Shown here: one piece after another, positions 1 to 7,769 of the stretch
Position numbering within the stretch: the stretch's first letter is position 1
How the letters are laid out: the number at the start of each line of letters is the position of its first letter
From: Streptomyces fumigatiscleroticus
GTDB lineage: Bacteria; Actinomycetota; Actinomycetes; Streptomycetales; Streptomycetaceae
Length of the DNA: 64,000 nucleotides
Direction of reading: 5' to 3'
NCBI RefSeq assembly: GCF_014647975.1
Contig: NZ_BMQF01000001.1
Location: 62,001 to 126,000 of the forward strand
The notes under the pieces: generated by a model
The model's database searches: none
Seen by the model: only the letters and a program-made list of their open reading frames with translations
Told to the model about the DNA's origin: nothing
Translations under genes and position numbers: made by a program

Positions 1-216
1 CCGGTCCTGGAGCGCGGGGGCGATCGTACGGTCCTTGCCGAAGCGCAGACAGGTGCGCGGCACCCGGCCCCAGGCGCCGGTCCGCCCGACCGCGTCGCGC
101 GCGGTCGTCGTGGCCGCTCCGGTGGCCAGTGCCGCGCCCGTGGCGGTGAGCGCCGGCCGCCGCACGGCGCTCCGCCGGGACGATGCGGGTGATCCCTCTG
201 CACCATGTCGAGTCAT
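1..216 (-). pseudogene. Alpha/beta-hydrolase remnant, internally deleted, cut by window edge
   Basis: An open frame of 72 codons reads leftwards from an ATG at 216 and leaves the window at base 1. It begins with an arginine-containing export signal (SSRRSAVRRPAL followed by an Ala/Thr-rich stretch). By about residue 45 it already shows WGRVPRTCLRFGKDRTIAPALQDR-like sequence, given here only in outline. In secreted alpha/beta-hydrolases the pattern W-G-x-(I/V)-P-R-T followed by K-D-R-(A/T)-I-x-x-A-L-Q lies near the C-terminus, just before the catalytic His. The nucleophile elbow and the core of the fold are therefore missing between the signal and this motif. I infer an in-frame deletion that left a signal fused to a hydrolase tail. 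A small true secreted protein is possible. The region upstream (217-337) holds no other gene. Confidence 0.45.
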
Positions 217-337
217 GGCCCTGACAGAACGAGGGTCATGAGGGTTTGCCCATACTCACGACGGACGTGGGCATATGGGCAAGACGTCCCTCCGCTCGCC
301 TCCGCCCGGCGGGGAGCGGCGCGTCACCCGGAGCGTG

Positions 338-1192
338 TCAGGCCTGGGACAGGTACGCGGGTGCGGCCCAGGCGATGTCGTCGACCGCCAGCCACGGCGC
401 GACCGCGACGGCCGTGGGGGTCACCCCGGCGAAGGCCCTGACGTCCCGGTGGAGATGGGACTGGTCGACGTAGCCGATCTCCGCCGCCACCAGGGCGGGC
501 CGGTGTCCCGCGGCGAGCCGGTGGACCGCGTGGTCGAAGCGGACCAGCTGAGCCGCACGCTTGGGGTTGAGGCCGATCTGGGACCGGAACCGGGACCACA
601 GACGCTTGCGGCTCCATCCGACCTCGGCCGCCAGCCGCTCGACCCGGGCCCCGCCCGGGTGCGACACCATGCGCCGCCAGACGAAGGCGACCTCCGGATC
701 GACCGCCGGGCCCGCCTCGTGGCGCCGGGCCAGCGCGGCCTCGGCGATCGCGAACCGGTCCTGCCAGGACCCGGCGGCGCGCAGTCGTTCCCGGACGCGT
801 GCGGCCTCGCGTCCCCACAGGTCGTCGAGGGAGACCACCGTCCCGCCCAGCTCCGGCAACGAGGCGCCCAGCACCGCGTGCGCGACCGGCGGCGACAGCC
901 TCAGTTGCAGGCACTCGACGTCGCGGCCATGCCCGCGGACGCCGCCGGGCGCGAGTCCGACGACGACGCTGCCGTGCTGTCGCCGGCCGCTGATGTCGTC
1001 GACGGCGAGCGGCTCGTCACCGAGATCGACGGCCACCGTGACGGCCGGATAGGGGACCACGCTCAGATCGACGGGATCGGCCGTACGAGCGTGGAATCCG
1101 GCCATGCCGACCCCCGCAAGCCGGACGGGCCGCGACGGGGTGGCGATGTCCCATACGGCCGCGGCGTCATGAGCCCACTCGGCGGACCACAT
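338..1192 (-). CDS. AraC family transcriptional regulator
   Basis: This 284-residue protein has an N-terminal sensor-like domain (about residues 1-165) and a C-terminal AraC DNA-binding domain (about 180-275). The second half contains V-E-R-L-A-A-E-V-G-W-S-R-K-R-L for the first helix-turn-helix. A second one follows as A-E-I-G-Y-V-D-Q-S-H-L-H-R-D, ending in the typical F-A-G-V-T-P. It is divergent from the amidase starting at 1313 with about 120 bp between them, the usual layout for a regulator controlling itself and its neighbour. The ATG at 1192 gives the usual family length. The inducer cannot be told from sequence; control of the adjacent amidase is an inference from layout. Confidence 0.85.
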   Translation of the reverse strand: MWSAEWAHDAAAVWDIATPSRPVRLAGVGMAGFHARTADPVDLSVVPYPAVTVAVDLGDEPLAVDDISGRRQHGSVVVGLAPGGVRGHGRDVECLQLRLSPPVAHAVLGASLPELGGTVVSLDDLWGREAARVRERLRAAGSWQDRFAIAEAALARRHEAGPAVDPEVAFVWRRMVSHPGGARVERLAAEVGWSRKRLWSRFRSQIGLNPKRAAQLVRFDHAVHRLAAGHRPALVAAEIGYVDQSHLHRDVRAFAGVTPTAVAVAPWLAVDDIAWAAPAYLSQA

Positions 1193-1312
1193 GCCGCCAG
1201 ATTACGCGACATTTCTCCAAGATTTCAGGCCTGGGGCGCGACGACACTGACGGCGCCCGGCAAGCACCCGGGCCACGTCCGTCAGCACCCGGCACCGGAA
1301 GGACCGCCCGTG

Positions 1313-2755
1313 ATGCGTTCGCCCGTCGACCCGTTCACGCCCGCCCTCGAACTCGCCGCGGCCATACGCCGGAAGGAGGTGAGCCCCGTCGAGGTGACCG
1401 ACTGCTGTCTTCAGCGGATGGACGAGCTCGACCCCCGGCTGAACGCCTTCTGCCACCGGGCCGACGACGACGTCCGCAAAGCCGCGGCCGACGCGGCCGA
1501 CGCGGTGATGCGGGCCGGGTCGCCCGAGGACCTGCCGCCGTTCCACGGCGTCCCGCTGCCGGTCAAGGACCTCCTCGACGTGGCCGGATGGCCCACCACC
1601 CAGGGGTCCGCCGGCGCCCGCCGGACACCGGCCACGGCGTCGGACCCGGTCGTACGACGGTTCGTGGACGCGGGTTTCGTGCTGCTCGGCAAGACCACCA
1701 CCTCCGAGTTCGGCACCCTTCCCTTCACCGAGAGCGAAGCCCTCGGCGTCTCGCGCAACCCGTGGGACCCGGACCGCACGCCGGGCGGGTCGTCGAGCGG
1801 AGCGGGCGTCGCCGTCGCCGCCGGGATGGCGCCCCTCGCCCACGCCGAGGACGGCGGAGGGTCGATCCGCATCCCCGCGTCATGCACCGGCCTCGTCGGG
1901 CTCAAACCCACCCGCGGCCTGGTCACCGGCGCGACCGTCAGCGTGGAGGGGCTCGGCACCAGCGGCGTGCTCACCCGCTCGGTGGCGGACACCGCGGCCG
2001 TCCTCGATGTGCTGGCGCGTCACGACCCGGCCGCGTGGTGGTCGCCCCCGGCCCCGCACAGCTCCTTCACCGCCGCGCTGCGGAGGAAGACGCCGACCGG
2101 GCTGCGGACAGGTGTGCTCACCGACTCCCCCGTCGACGGCATACGTGTGGACCCGGCGTGCACGGCGGCCGTCGACGTCACACTCCGCACGCTGGAATCG
2201 GCCGGCCATCACATCGTCGACACCCGCCTTCCGCTGCCCCCGGCCGACGAGCTGGTCGCGGCGTTCACGACCATCTGGAACACCGCCGGCGCCGGGATCG
2301 CACTCGCGGACCCGGACCGTGTGGAGCCCCACAACCGCGCCCTGCGCAACGCGGCACGGTCGGTCGACTCGTGGGCGTACGCGGAAGCGGTGCAGCGGGC
2401 CCAGCGGTTGTCGCGGCGCATCGTCGAGGGCTTCCTCGCCGGCTTCGACCTCCTCGTCACCCCCACGATGGCCTGCCTTCCACCGCCCATCGGCGCCTGG
2501 CGGGCGGGCACCGACGCCGATCCCCTGCGGGCACTGCTGAACAGCTATCCGATGGGGGTCTTCACCTCGGTGTTCAACGTGACCGGCCAGCCGGCGATCT
2601 CGGTCCCCGTCCACCACGACGACGCCACCGGCCTGCCCGTCGGTGTCCAGCTCGTCGCCGCACCATGGCGGGAGGATCTCCTGCTCCAGGTGTCCCGCAC
2701 CCTGGAACTCGCGTGCCCCTGGTCCGATCGCCGCCCGCCGGCGGGGAAGCCGTAG
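1313..2755 (+). CDS. Amidase (amidase signature family)
   Basis: A 480-residue amidase-signature hydrolase that would cleave a carbon-nitrogen amide bond. The Ser-cisSer-Lys triad is visible: Lys85 in PVKDLLD, cis-Ser160 in PGGSSSG and nucleophile Ser184 in [11 protein letters not shown]. Their spacing (75 and 24 residues) matches the family. The C-terminal part keeps [12 protein letters not shown] and GLPVGVQLV, also typical. A GGAAGGA ribosome binding site at 1297-1303 supports a start at the GTG at 1310 or the ATG at 1313; the reading frame is open further upstream, but that part overlaps the divergent regulator and is not coding. Substrate is unknown. It probably depends on the divergent AraC gene. 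It ends about 180 bp before the HelR gene, and nothing suggests a functional link between the two. Confidence 0.88.
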   Translation: MRSPVDPFTPALELAAAIRRKEVSPVEVTDCCLQRMDELDPRLNAFCHRADDDVRKAAADAADAVMRAGSPEDLPPFHGVPLPVKDLLDVAGWPTTQGSAGARRTPATASDPVVRRFVDAGFVLLGKTTTSEFGTLPFTESEALGVSRNPWDPDRTPGGSSSGAGVAVAAGMAPLAHAEDGGGSIRIPASCTGLVGLKPTRGLVTGATVSVEGLGTSGVLTRSVADTAAVLDVLARHDPAAWWSPPAPHSSFTAALRRKTPTGLRTGVLTDSPVDGIRVDPACTAAVDVTLRTLESAGHHIVDTRLPLPPADELVAAFTTIWNTAGAGIALADPDRVEPHNRALRNAARSVDSWAYAEAVQRAQRLSRRIVEGFLAGFDLLVTPTMACLPPPIGAWRAGTDADPLRALLNSYPMGVFTSVFNVTGQPAISVPVHHDDATGLPVGVQLVAAPWREDLLLQVSRTLELACPWSDRRPPAGKP

Positions 2756-2790
2756 CCCCTCTCCGCCACTCTCAACCTATAGCGCACCAG

Positions 2791-2810
2791 GGGGCTTGCG
2801 GCAAGGCCCC
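2791..2810. promoter_or_regulatory. Rifamycin-associated element (RAE)-like inverted repeat
   Basis: The sequence GGGGCTTGCGGCAAGGCCCC is an inverted repeat with CTTGC and GCAAG arms around one base and G/C-rich flanks. It lies 125 bp upstream of the HelR-like start. It agrees with my memory of the rifamycin-associated element found upstream of rifamycin resistance genes in actinomycetes, including helR. The TTGCGG inside it (2796-2801) could be a -35 hexamer, with CACAAT at 2821-2826 as a -10 at a rather long 19-base spacing. The promoter reading is tentative; the repeat and its position are directly visible. Confidence 0.8.
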
Positions 2811-2934
2811 GATCATGCCGCACAATCACCGGCCCGGGCCACAGTGCGCGGCAGGCCGCCGGAATCCGGAAGACGACTCCGGACGCCTCGCCGCGCACGC
2901 CGGCCGCAAACGGCCCGCCCCTGGAGCTGATGAC

Positions 2935-5103
2935 GTGACTTCCCCGACCACCAGCGTCTTCGACCTTTCCGACCACCTCTCCCCCAAGGCCGACCCGGCG
3001 CTGATCGCCGCCGACGAGCGGCACTTCGCGGCCGTCGCGGAGTGCCTGGAGCAGTCGGTCGCCGAGCTGTCCGGCCGCCTCGACGCCGAACGCAGGGCGC
3101 CCGGCGGCATCGGCCGGCAGGCGATGGACCGGGACGCGGAGATCCACCGGCTGACCGCTCGGCTGCGCACGCTGCGCCGCTTCGGCCTCGACCTGTGCCT
3201 CGGACGCATGGTCGGCGCCGACAGCCCCGAGCCGGTCTACGTAGGACGGCTCGGCCTCACGGACAGCACGGGCCGCCGGCTGCTGCTCGACTGGCGCTCA
3301 CCCGCGGCCGAACCGTTCTTCGCCGCCACCCACGCCCACCCGATGGGTCTGGCCAGCCGCCGCAGGTACCGCTGGACCCGCGGCCGGATCAGCGACTACT
3401 GGGACGAGGTGTTCACCCCGGACGGCTTCGCCGGGCACGCCGCGCTCGACGACCAGTCCGCCTTCATCGCCAGTCTGGGCGACACCCGCTCGCCCCGGAT
3501 GCGGGACGTGCTCGCCACCATCCAGGCCGACCAGGACGCCGTCATCCGCGCGGGATCCCGGGGCGCTCTCGTCGTCGACGGCGGTCCGGGTACGGGCAAG
3601 ACCGTCGTCGCGCTGCACCGTGCCGCCTATCTCCTGTACTCCGACCCGCGGCTCGGTCACCGTCGCGGCGGCGTGCTGTTCGTCGGCCCGCACCAGCCCT
3701 ACCTGGGCTATGTCGCCGATGTCCTGCCCAGCCTGGGAGAGGAGGGCGTGCGGACCTGCACGCTGCGGGACCTCGTTCCCGAGGGGGCCGCGGCGGTGGC
3801 CGAGAGCGACCCGCGCGTGGCGCTGCTGAAGTCGTCCGCCGACATGGTCGAGGCGGTCGAGACGGCCGTCAGGTTCTACGAGGAGCCTCCCGCCGAGGAG
3901 ATGACGGTCACGACCCCCTGGGCCGACATCCGTCTGAGCGCCGAGGACTGGGCCGTGGCCTTCCAGGCGGCGGAACCCGGTACCCCGCACAACGAGGCCC
4001 GCGACCAGATCTGGGAGGAGCTGGTCACGATCCTGGTGGACAGGCACGACGACGAGGTCTCGCCCGACCTGCTCCGCAGGTCGCTGCTGAGCGACAGGGA
4101 GCTGCTCGGGGCCTTTCACCGCGCGTGGCCGCTGCTCGAAGCGGCCGATCTGATCGCGGACCTGTGGTCGGTACCCGCCTACCTGCGGATGTGTGCTCCC
4201 TGGCTCGACGCCGACGAGGTCCGGTCGTTGCAGCGCGCGGACGCCCGGGCGTGGACGGTCTCCGACCTGCCGCTGCTGGACGCGGCACGGCAGCGGCTCG
4301 GCGATCCGGAGGCGTCCTCGCGCAGGCGCCGGCAGGCGGCCGTCCTCGCCGCCCGGCGCGAGCGGATGGCGCAGGTCGTGGACGGCCTGATCGAGGCGGT
4401 GTCCCGGTCGGGCGCCGACGGTGACGACGGCGAGGGCCTGGTGACGATGTTGCACGGCCGGGACGCGCAGGCCGGCCTGGTCGACGAGGCCGAACTGACC
4501 ACCGCGGACCCCGATCTGCTCGCCGGCCCGTTCGCGCATGTCGTCGTGGACGAGGCGCAGGAACTGACCGACGCGGAGTGGCGGATGCTGCTGCTGCGGT
4601 GCCCGTCCCGGAGTTTCACCATCGTCGGGGACCGTGCCCAGGCCAGGCACGGGTTCACGGAGTCGTGGCGGGAGCGGCTGGAGCGGGTCGGGTTCGACCG
4701 GATCAGGGAGGCCTCCCTGAGCGTCAACTACCGGACGCCGGAGGAGATCATGGCGGAGGCCGAGCCGGTCATCCGGTCCGTGCTTCCGGACGCCAATGTG
4801 CCGGCCTCCATCCGCAGCGGTGGCGTCCCCGTCGTCCACGGTTCCGTGGCGGAGCTGGACTCCGTCCTGGAGCGCTGGCTGGCCGCACACGACGACGGGA
4901 CCGCCTGTGTCATCGGCGATCCCGCGTTCCGGGCGACGTCCCGTGTCCGGTCGCTGACGCCGGAGCTGTCCAAGGGGCTGGAGTTCGATCTGGTCGTCCT
5001 CGTCGGCCCGGAGCGGTTCGGCGAGGGCGTCGAAGGAGCGGTCGACCGTTATGTCGCGATGACCCGGGCGACCCGGCAGCTCGTCATTCTGACGAGCCCC
5101 TGA
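2935..5103 (+). CDS. helR: HelR-like RNA polymerase recycling motor ATPase (HelD family)
   Basis: A 722-residue superfamily 1 helicase-like protein of the HelD/HelR type. These proteins bind RNA polymerase and dislodge it from nucleic acid; HelR also protects it from rifamycins. The N-terminal arm (about residues 1-75) is predicted coiled coil, with regular charged heptads ending in RLTARLRTLRRF. Walker A is GGPGTGKT (216-223) and the Walker B-like DEAQ is 539-542. A C-terminal motor domain ends in VAMTRATRQLVIL. The GTG at 2935 is preferred: GGAG lies 8 bases upstream, and the protein then begins TSPTTSVFDLSDHL like the family. An in-frame ATG at 2815 would put the start only five bases past the RAE. 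Regulation by rifamycin is inferred from the upstream RAE. The length of about 720 aa is normal for the family. Confidence 0.88.
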   Translation: MTSPTTSVFDLSDHLSPKADPALIAADERHFAAVAECLEQSVAELSGRLDAERRAPGGIGRQAMDRDAEIHRLTARLRTLRRFGLDLCLGRMVGADSPEPVYVGRLGLTDSTGRRLLLDWRSPAAEPFFAATHAHPMGLASRRRYRWTRGRISDYWDEVFTPDGFAGHAALDDQSAFIASLGDTRSPRMRDVLATIQADQDAVIRAGSRGALVVDGGPGTGKTVVALHRAAYLLYSDPRLGHRRGGVLFVGPHQPYLGYVADVLPSLGEEGVRTCTLRDLVPEGAAAVAESDPRVALLKSSADMVEAVETAVRFYEEPPAEEMTVTTPWADIRLSAEDWAVAFQAAEPGTPHNEARDQIWEELVTILVDRHDDEVSPDLLRRSLLSDRELLGAFHRAWPLLEAADLIADLWSVPAYLRMCAPWLDADEVRSLQRADARAWTVSDLPLLDAARQRLGDPEASSRRRRQAAVLAARRERMAQVVDGLIEAVSRSGADGDDGEGLVTMLHGRDAQAGLVDEAELTTADPDLLAGPFAHVVVDEAQELTDAEWRMLLLRCPSRSFTIVGDRAQARHGFTESWRERLERVGFDRIREASLSVNYRTPEEIMAEAEPVIRSVLPDANVPASIRSGGVPVVHGSVAELDSVLERWLAAHDDGTACVIGDPAFRATSRVRSLTPELSKGLEFDLVVLVGPERFGEGVEGAVDRYVAMTRATRQLVILTSP

Positions 5104-5522
5104 GACCGGCCGTACGGCGCCGGGCCACGAGGACGAGGGTGCTTCCGGCGGCCGGGCACAGCGCGGCGAGAGCGGCGACGACGGTGGTGCGCGGGCCGCC
5201 GTCCCGCCGTGAAGCTCGTACGGCAGCTGACCGACGGGGGGCGGGCGTCGCGTGCCCCGGCGGGGCGGTGACCGGCGCTCCGGCCGGCCCTGCGACCGGC
5301 CGTGACGAGCCGCTCGCCGTGGCGCGCGGGAGCGGCGGTACGGCGTTGGTCCTCCCCCGGCCGCTCCGGCTCCGGTAGGCGGCCCGCAACGGACGTCGCC
5401 CCTCCGCCGCCGCCCGTCCCACCGCACCTACGACGGCGACCGCAGACCACCGTGCTCACACCGCGTGAACCGCCACCGGAACCCGGAACGGGGAGCCGCC
5501 GGGCCTTCGGGCGTGACGGCGG
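5104..5522. other. 419-bp gap without a convincing gene
   Basis: No well-supported gene lies here. On the minus strand a weak open frame (5084-5422) ends with a stretch resembling a C-terminal membrane anchor (VVAALAALCPAAGSTLVLVA followed by arginines). Its upstream part is low-complexity Arg/Pro/Ala with no family resemblance, and it overlaps the end of the HelR gene. It may be the decayed end of a membrane-anchored protein. No clear terminator hairpin follows the HelR stop. Confidence 0.4.
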
Positions 5523-6110
5523 TCAGCCTTCCCGGCGCAGGTCCAGCATGCAGAGGACCTTGTCGTAGCGGCGTTCGCCGACGGCGACGAATCGGGGCAG
5601 CCTGCCGTACTCGGTGAAACCCAGTGACCGGTAGAGGCGCAGGGCGGGGGTGTTGTCGCCGCGGGCGTCCAGGGTGAGGACCTCGATACCCGCCTGCCGG
5701 GCGTCGGCGATCAGGGCGGCGGTCAGCGCCCGGCCGACACCACGGCCATGGGCAGCGGCGTCCACCGCGATCTTCTCCAGATCGGCGTGCGGCCGATGGG
5801 TGGGCCGGCCGTGGCGGAGCCAGTACCCCAGCCCGACGAGCCGGCCGTCGAGGTAGGCGACGCGCAGGGCCGCGTCCCCGGCCCGTACCGCGGAGACGAC
5901 GCGGGCGAGCAGCCGGGCCACCTCGTCCCGTGAGGGCGGCTCCAGCCAGCCCAGCGCGGCACCCTCGCCCACCAGGTCCGCCAGGATCCGGTGGGCCGAC
6001 TCCACGAACCGGGCCTCCAGCTCCGGATCACGGGTCAGCTCCCTGGCGTCGAGGACGGTGGGCCGGGACTCCGCGGTCGTGCCGCCGGTCATGGCGGGTT
6101 CCATGGTCAT
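5523..6110 (-). CDS. GNAT family N-acetyltransferase
   Basis: A 195-residue Gcn5-related acetyltransferase that would transfer an acetyl group from acetyl-CoA to an unknown amine. The acetyl-CoA binding motif A is AAHGRGVGRALTAALI (about residues 125-140), after the beta strand LEKIAVD. The motif B region NTPALRLYRSLGFTEYGRLP follows. An ATG at 6110 (MTMEPAM) is used; a second ATG two codons later is equally possible. It is divergent from the histidine kinase at 6522. The piece of sequence just upstream looks like the tail of a TetR regulator gene, so the regulator that once preceded this gene may be lost. Confidence 0.85.
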   Translation of the reverse strand: MTMEPAMTGGTTAESRPTVLDARELTRDPELEARFVESAHRILADLVGEGAALGWLEPPSRDEVARLLARVVSAVRAGDAALRVAYLDGRLVGLGYWLRHGRPTHRPHADLEKIAVDAAAHGRGVGRALTAALIADARQAGIEVLTLDARGDNTPALRLYRSLGFTEYGRLPRFVAVGERRYDKVLCMLDLRREG

Positions 6111-6521
6111 GGCGGGCAGCCTAGTCAGGTGGTGGCGAGGCGCCGGACGGCTTCGGGGGTCAGGGCGCGGTGGAGGGTCAGGCCCTCGACGAGGCCGCGT
6201 CCACCCGGCCGGATGGCCGGGCCCCTCCCGGCCGGGCGGCCTGCTTCCCCACCCGCCGACCAGCGGGAAACCGCCCCGGGGCGCAGACAGCGGATGCGCG
6301 AGGTGGTAAGCATCGAACGGCGGACAGGCGGTATGCGGCGTGCGTGTGACGGGGTGCGCCCGGACGGCTGGGTCCGTCCGCGCCCGCACCGGCTCCCGGT
6401 ACATGCCCGGCGGCGAGGCGGTGAGGGCGGCGAGGCCGTGGGCGGGTACGGGGCAGCCTCCGCACGGGCCCGGCCGCCGAAGCGCCGGCCTTCTCGACTC
6501 GGCACGAGACAGGGGGAACAG
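6111..6521. other. 411-bp divergent gap with a possible TetR-gene tail (6125-6200)
   Basis: This gap separates the GNAT gene (minus) from the histidine kinase (plus). Just upstream of the GNAT start, on the minus strand, a stop at 6125-6127 closes a frame ending GLVEGLTLHRALTPEAVRRL. That resembles the end of the C-terminal domain of TetR regulators. Beyond about 25 codons the frame becomes low-complexity and shows no family likeness. I read it as a possible remnant of a deleted TetR gene. The rest of the gap holds G/C-rich inverted repeats near 6205-6240 and the kinase ribosome binding site AGGGGGAA at 6511-6518. Confidence 0.35.
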
Positions 6522-7706
6522 ATGAACGCCCGGTGCCTGCCCGCGCCCCTCATCGACGCGGCTCTCGTCGCGGTTTCCTTGACGGACATATGGATCAACG
6601 TCGACCCCGACTACCGGCGGGGCATGGGCTGCGCCCTGCTCGCCGCCTCGGCCCTCCCCCTGCGGCGCCATCTGCCGCTGCTGACGTTCCTCCTCACACT
6701 TCCCTCGGCCCTGTTCACCGACGCGGTGCTCGCCCCCGTGGCCGCGCTGTACACCCTGTCCTCGCTCAGCCACCACCGTGCCCTGCTGGCCCTGTGCGCC
6801 CTCGTCTACGCGATCAGCGACTTCCTGCCGTTCCAGTGGTGGTCGTCCCAGCGCTCCGATCTCCTGCGGCAGTTCACTCCCGGCAATGTCACCCACACCC
6901 TGGCGTGGGCCACCGCCCCGGTCTTCCTCGGCCAGCTCGTACAGGCCCGGCGGGAGCTGTCGCTGCGCCTGGCCGAGATCTCCGAGGCCCGCGAGCACGA
7001 GCGGCTGCTGACCGCGCAGAGCGTCCTGGCCAAGGAACGCGCCCAGCTCGCCCGGGAGATGCACGACGTGGTCGCCCATCAGGTGAGCCTGATCGCCGTG
7101 CAGGCGGGAGCGCTGCAAGTGGGCACGCGGGACACCGGCATCCGGCAGGCCGCGGCCACCATCCGGCGGCTCAGCGTGCAGACCCTGGACGAGCTACGGC
7201 AGATGATCAACGTGCTGCGCGCCTCCGGCAGCCGTCCCACCGAGCTCACCCCGCAGCCCTCCCTCGCCGATCTGCGGCACCTGGTCAGCAGCAGCGGCAT
7301 CGAGGCGGAGCTGCACACGGATCTGCCGCAGGACCTCTCGGCCGCCACCCAGCGCGCCGTCTACCGCACCGTCCAGGAGGCCCTCACCAACATCCGCAAA
7401 CACGCGCCCGGAGCGACGGCCAGCATCCGTGTACGCCATGTGAACGGCACCGTCCACGCCACCGTGACCAACACACCCGCCACCCGTCCGGCGCTCACCC
7501 TGCCCGGGGCCCATCACGGTCTCGCCGGCCTGCGTCAGCGTGCCGAACTCCTCGGCGGCACCGTCACCTCGGGGCCCACCCCGGGCGGCGGCTACGAACT
7601 CCATCTCAAACTCCCGGCCGACACGGCCAACGGGACGTCAGGACACAGCACGTATGCCGGTGCGCGTCAGGGTCACGGCGATTGTGCCGCCCCGCCGCCC
7701 GCATAG
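6522..7706 (+). CDS. Orphan two-component sensor histidine kinase (HisKA_3/NarL-type)
   Basis: A 394-residue membrane histidine kinase. About four to five hydrophobic segments occupy residues 8-150. A dimerisation/phosphoacceptor helix follows, with His181 in LAREMHDVVAHQVSLI (HisKA_3 type). The ATPase domain contains VQEALTNIRKHAPGA (N box) and ends with HHGLAGLRQRAELLGG and PGGGYELHLKLP (G boxes). The start ATG has AGGGGGAA 4 bases upstream. These kinases normally sit beside a NarL-type response regulator, but no response regulator is adjacent: the next gene is convergent. The kinase therefore either works with a distant partner or lost it by deletion. Its short C-terminal tail after the ATPase domain is low-complexity. 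Confidence 0.88.
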   Translation: MNARCLPAPLIDAALVAVSLTDIWINVDPDYRRGMGCALLAASALPLRRHLPLLTFLLTLPSALFTDAVLAPVAALYTLSSLSHHRALLALCALVYAISDFLPFQWWSSQRSDLLRQFTPGNVTHTLAWATAPVFLGQLVQARRELSLRLAEISEAREHERLLTAQSVLAKERAQLAREMHDVVAHQVSLIAVQAGALQVGTRDTGIRQAAATIRRLSVQTLDELRQMINVLRASGSRPTELTPQPSLADLRHLVSSSGIEAELHTDLPQDLSAATQRAVYRTVQEALTNIRKHAPGATASIRVRHVNGTVHATVTNTPATRPALTLPGAHHGLAGLRQRAELLGGTVTSGPTPGGGYELHLKLPADTANGTSGHSTYAGARQGHGDCAAPPPA

Positions 7707-7715
7707 CGGCCGTGC

Positions 7716-7750
7716 GCGGCCCCGGCAGGAGGGAGCCCTGCCGGGGCCGC
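7716..7750. terminator. Bidirectional terminator hairpin
   Basis: A perfect 14-bp inverted repeat, GCGGCCCCGGCAGG at 7716-7729 and CCTGCCGGGGCCGC at 7737-7750, encloses a 7-base loop. It lies between the convergent ends of the histidine kinase (stop 7706) and the Pls-like gene (stop 7770). This is where a shared Streptomyces terminator is expected. There is no U tract, which is common in this genus. Confidence 0.8.
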
Positions 7751-7769
7751 GCCGATGCGGTGCCGTGGA

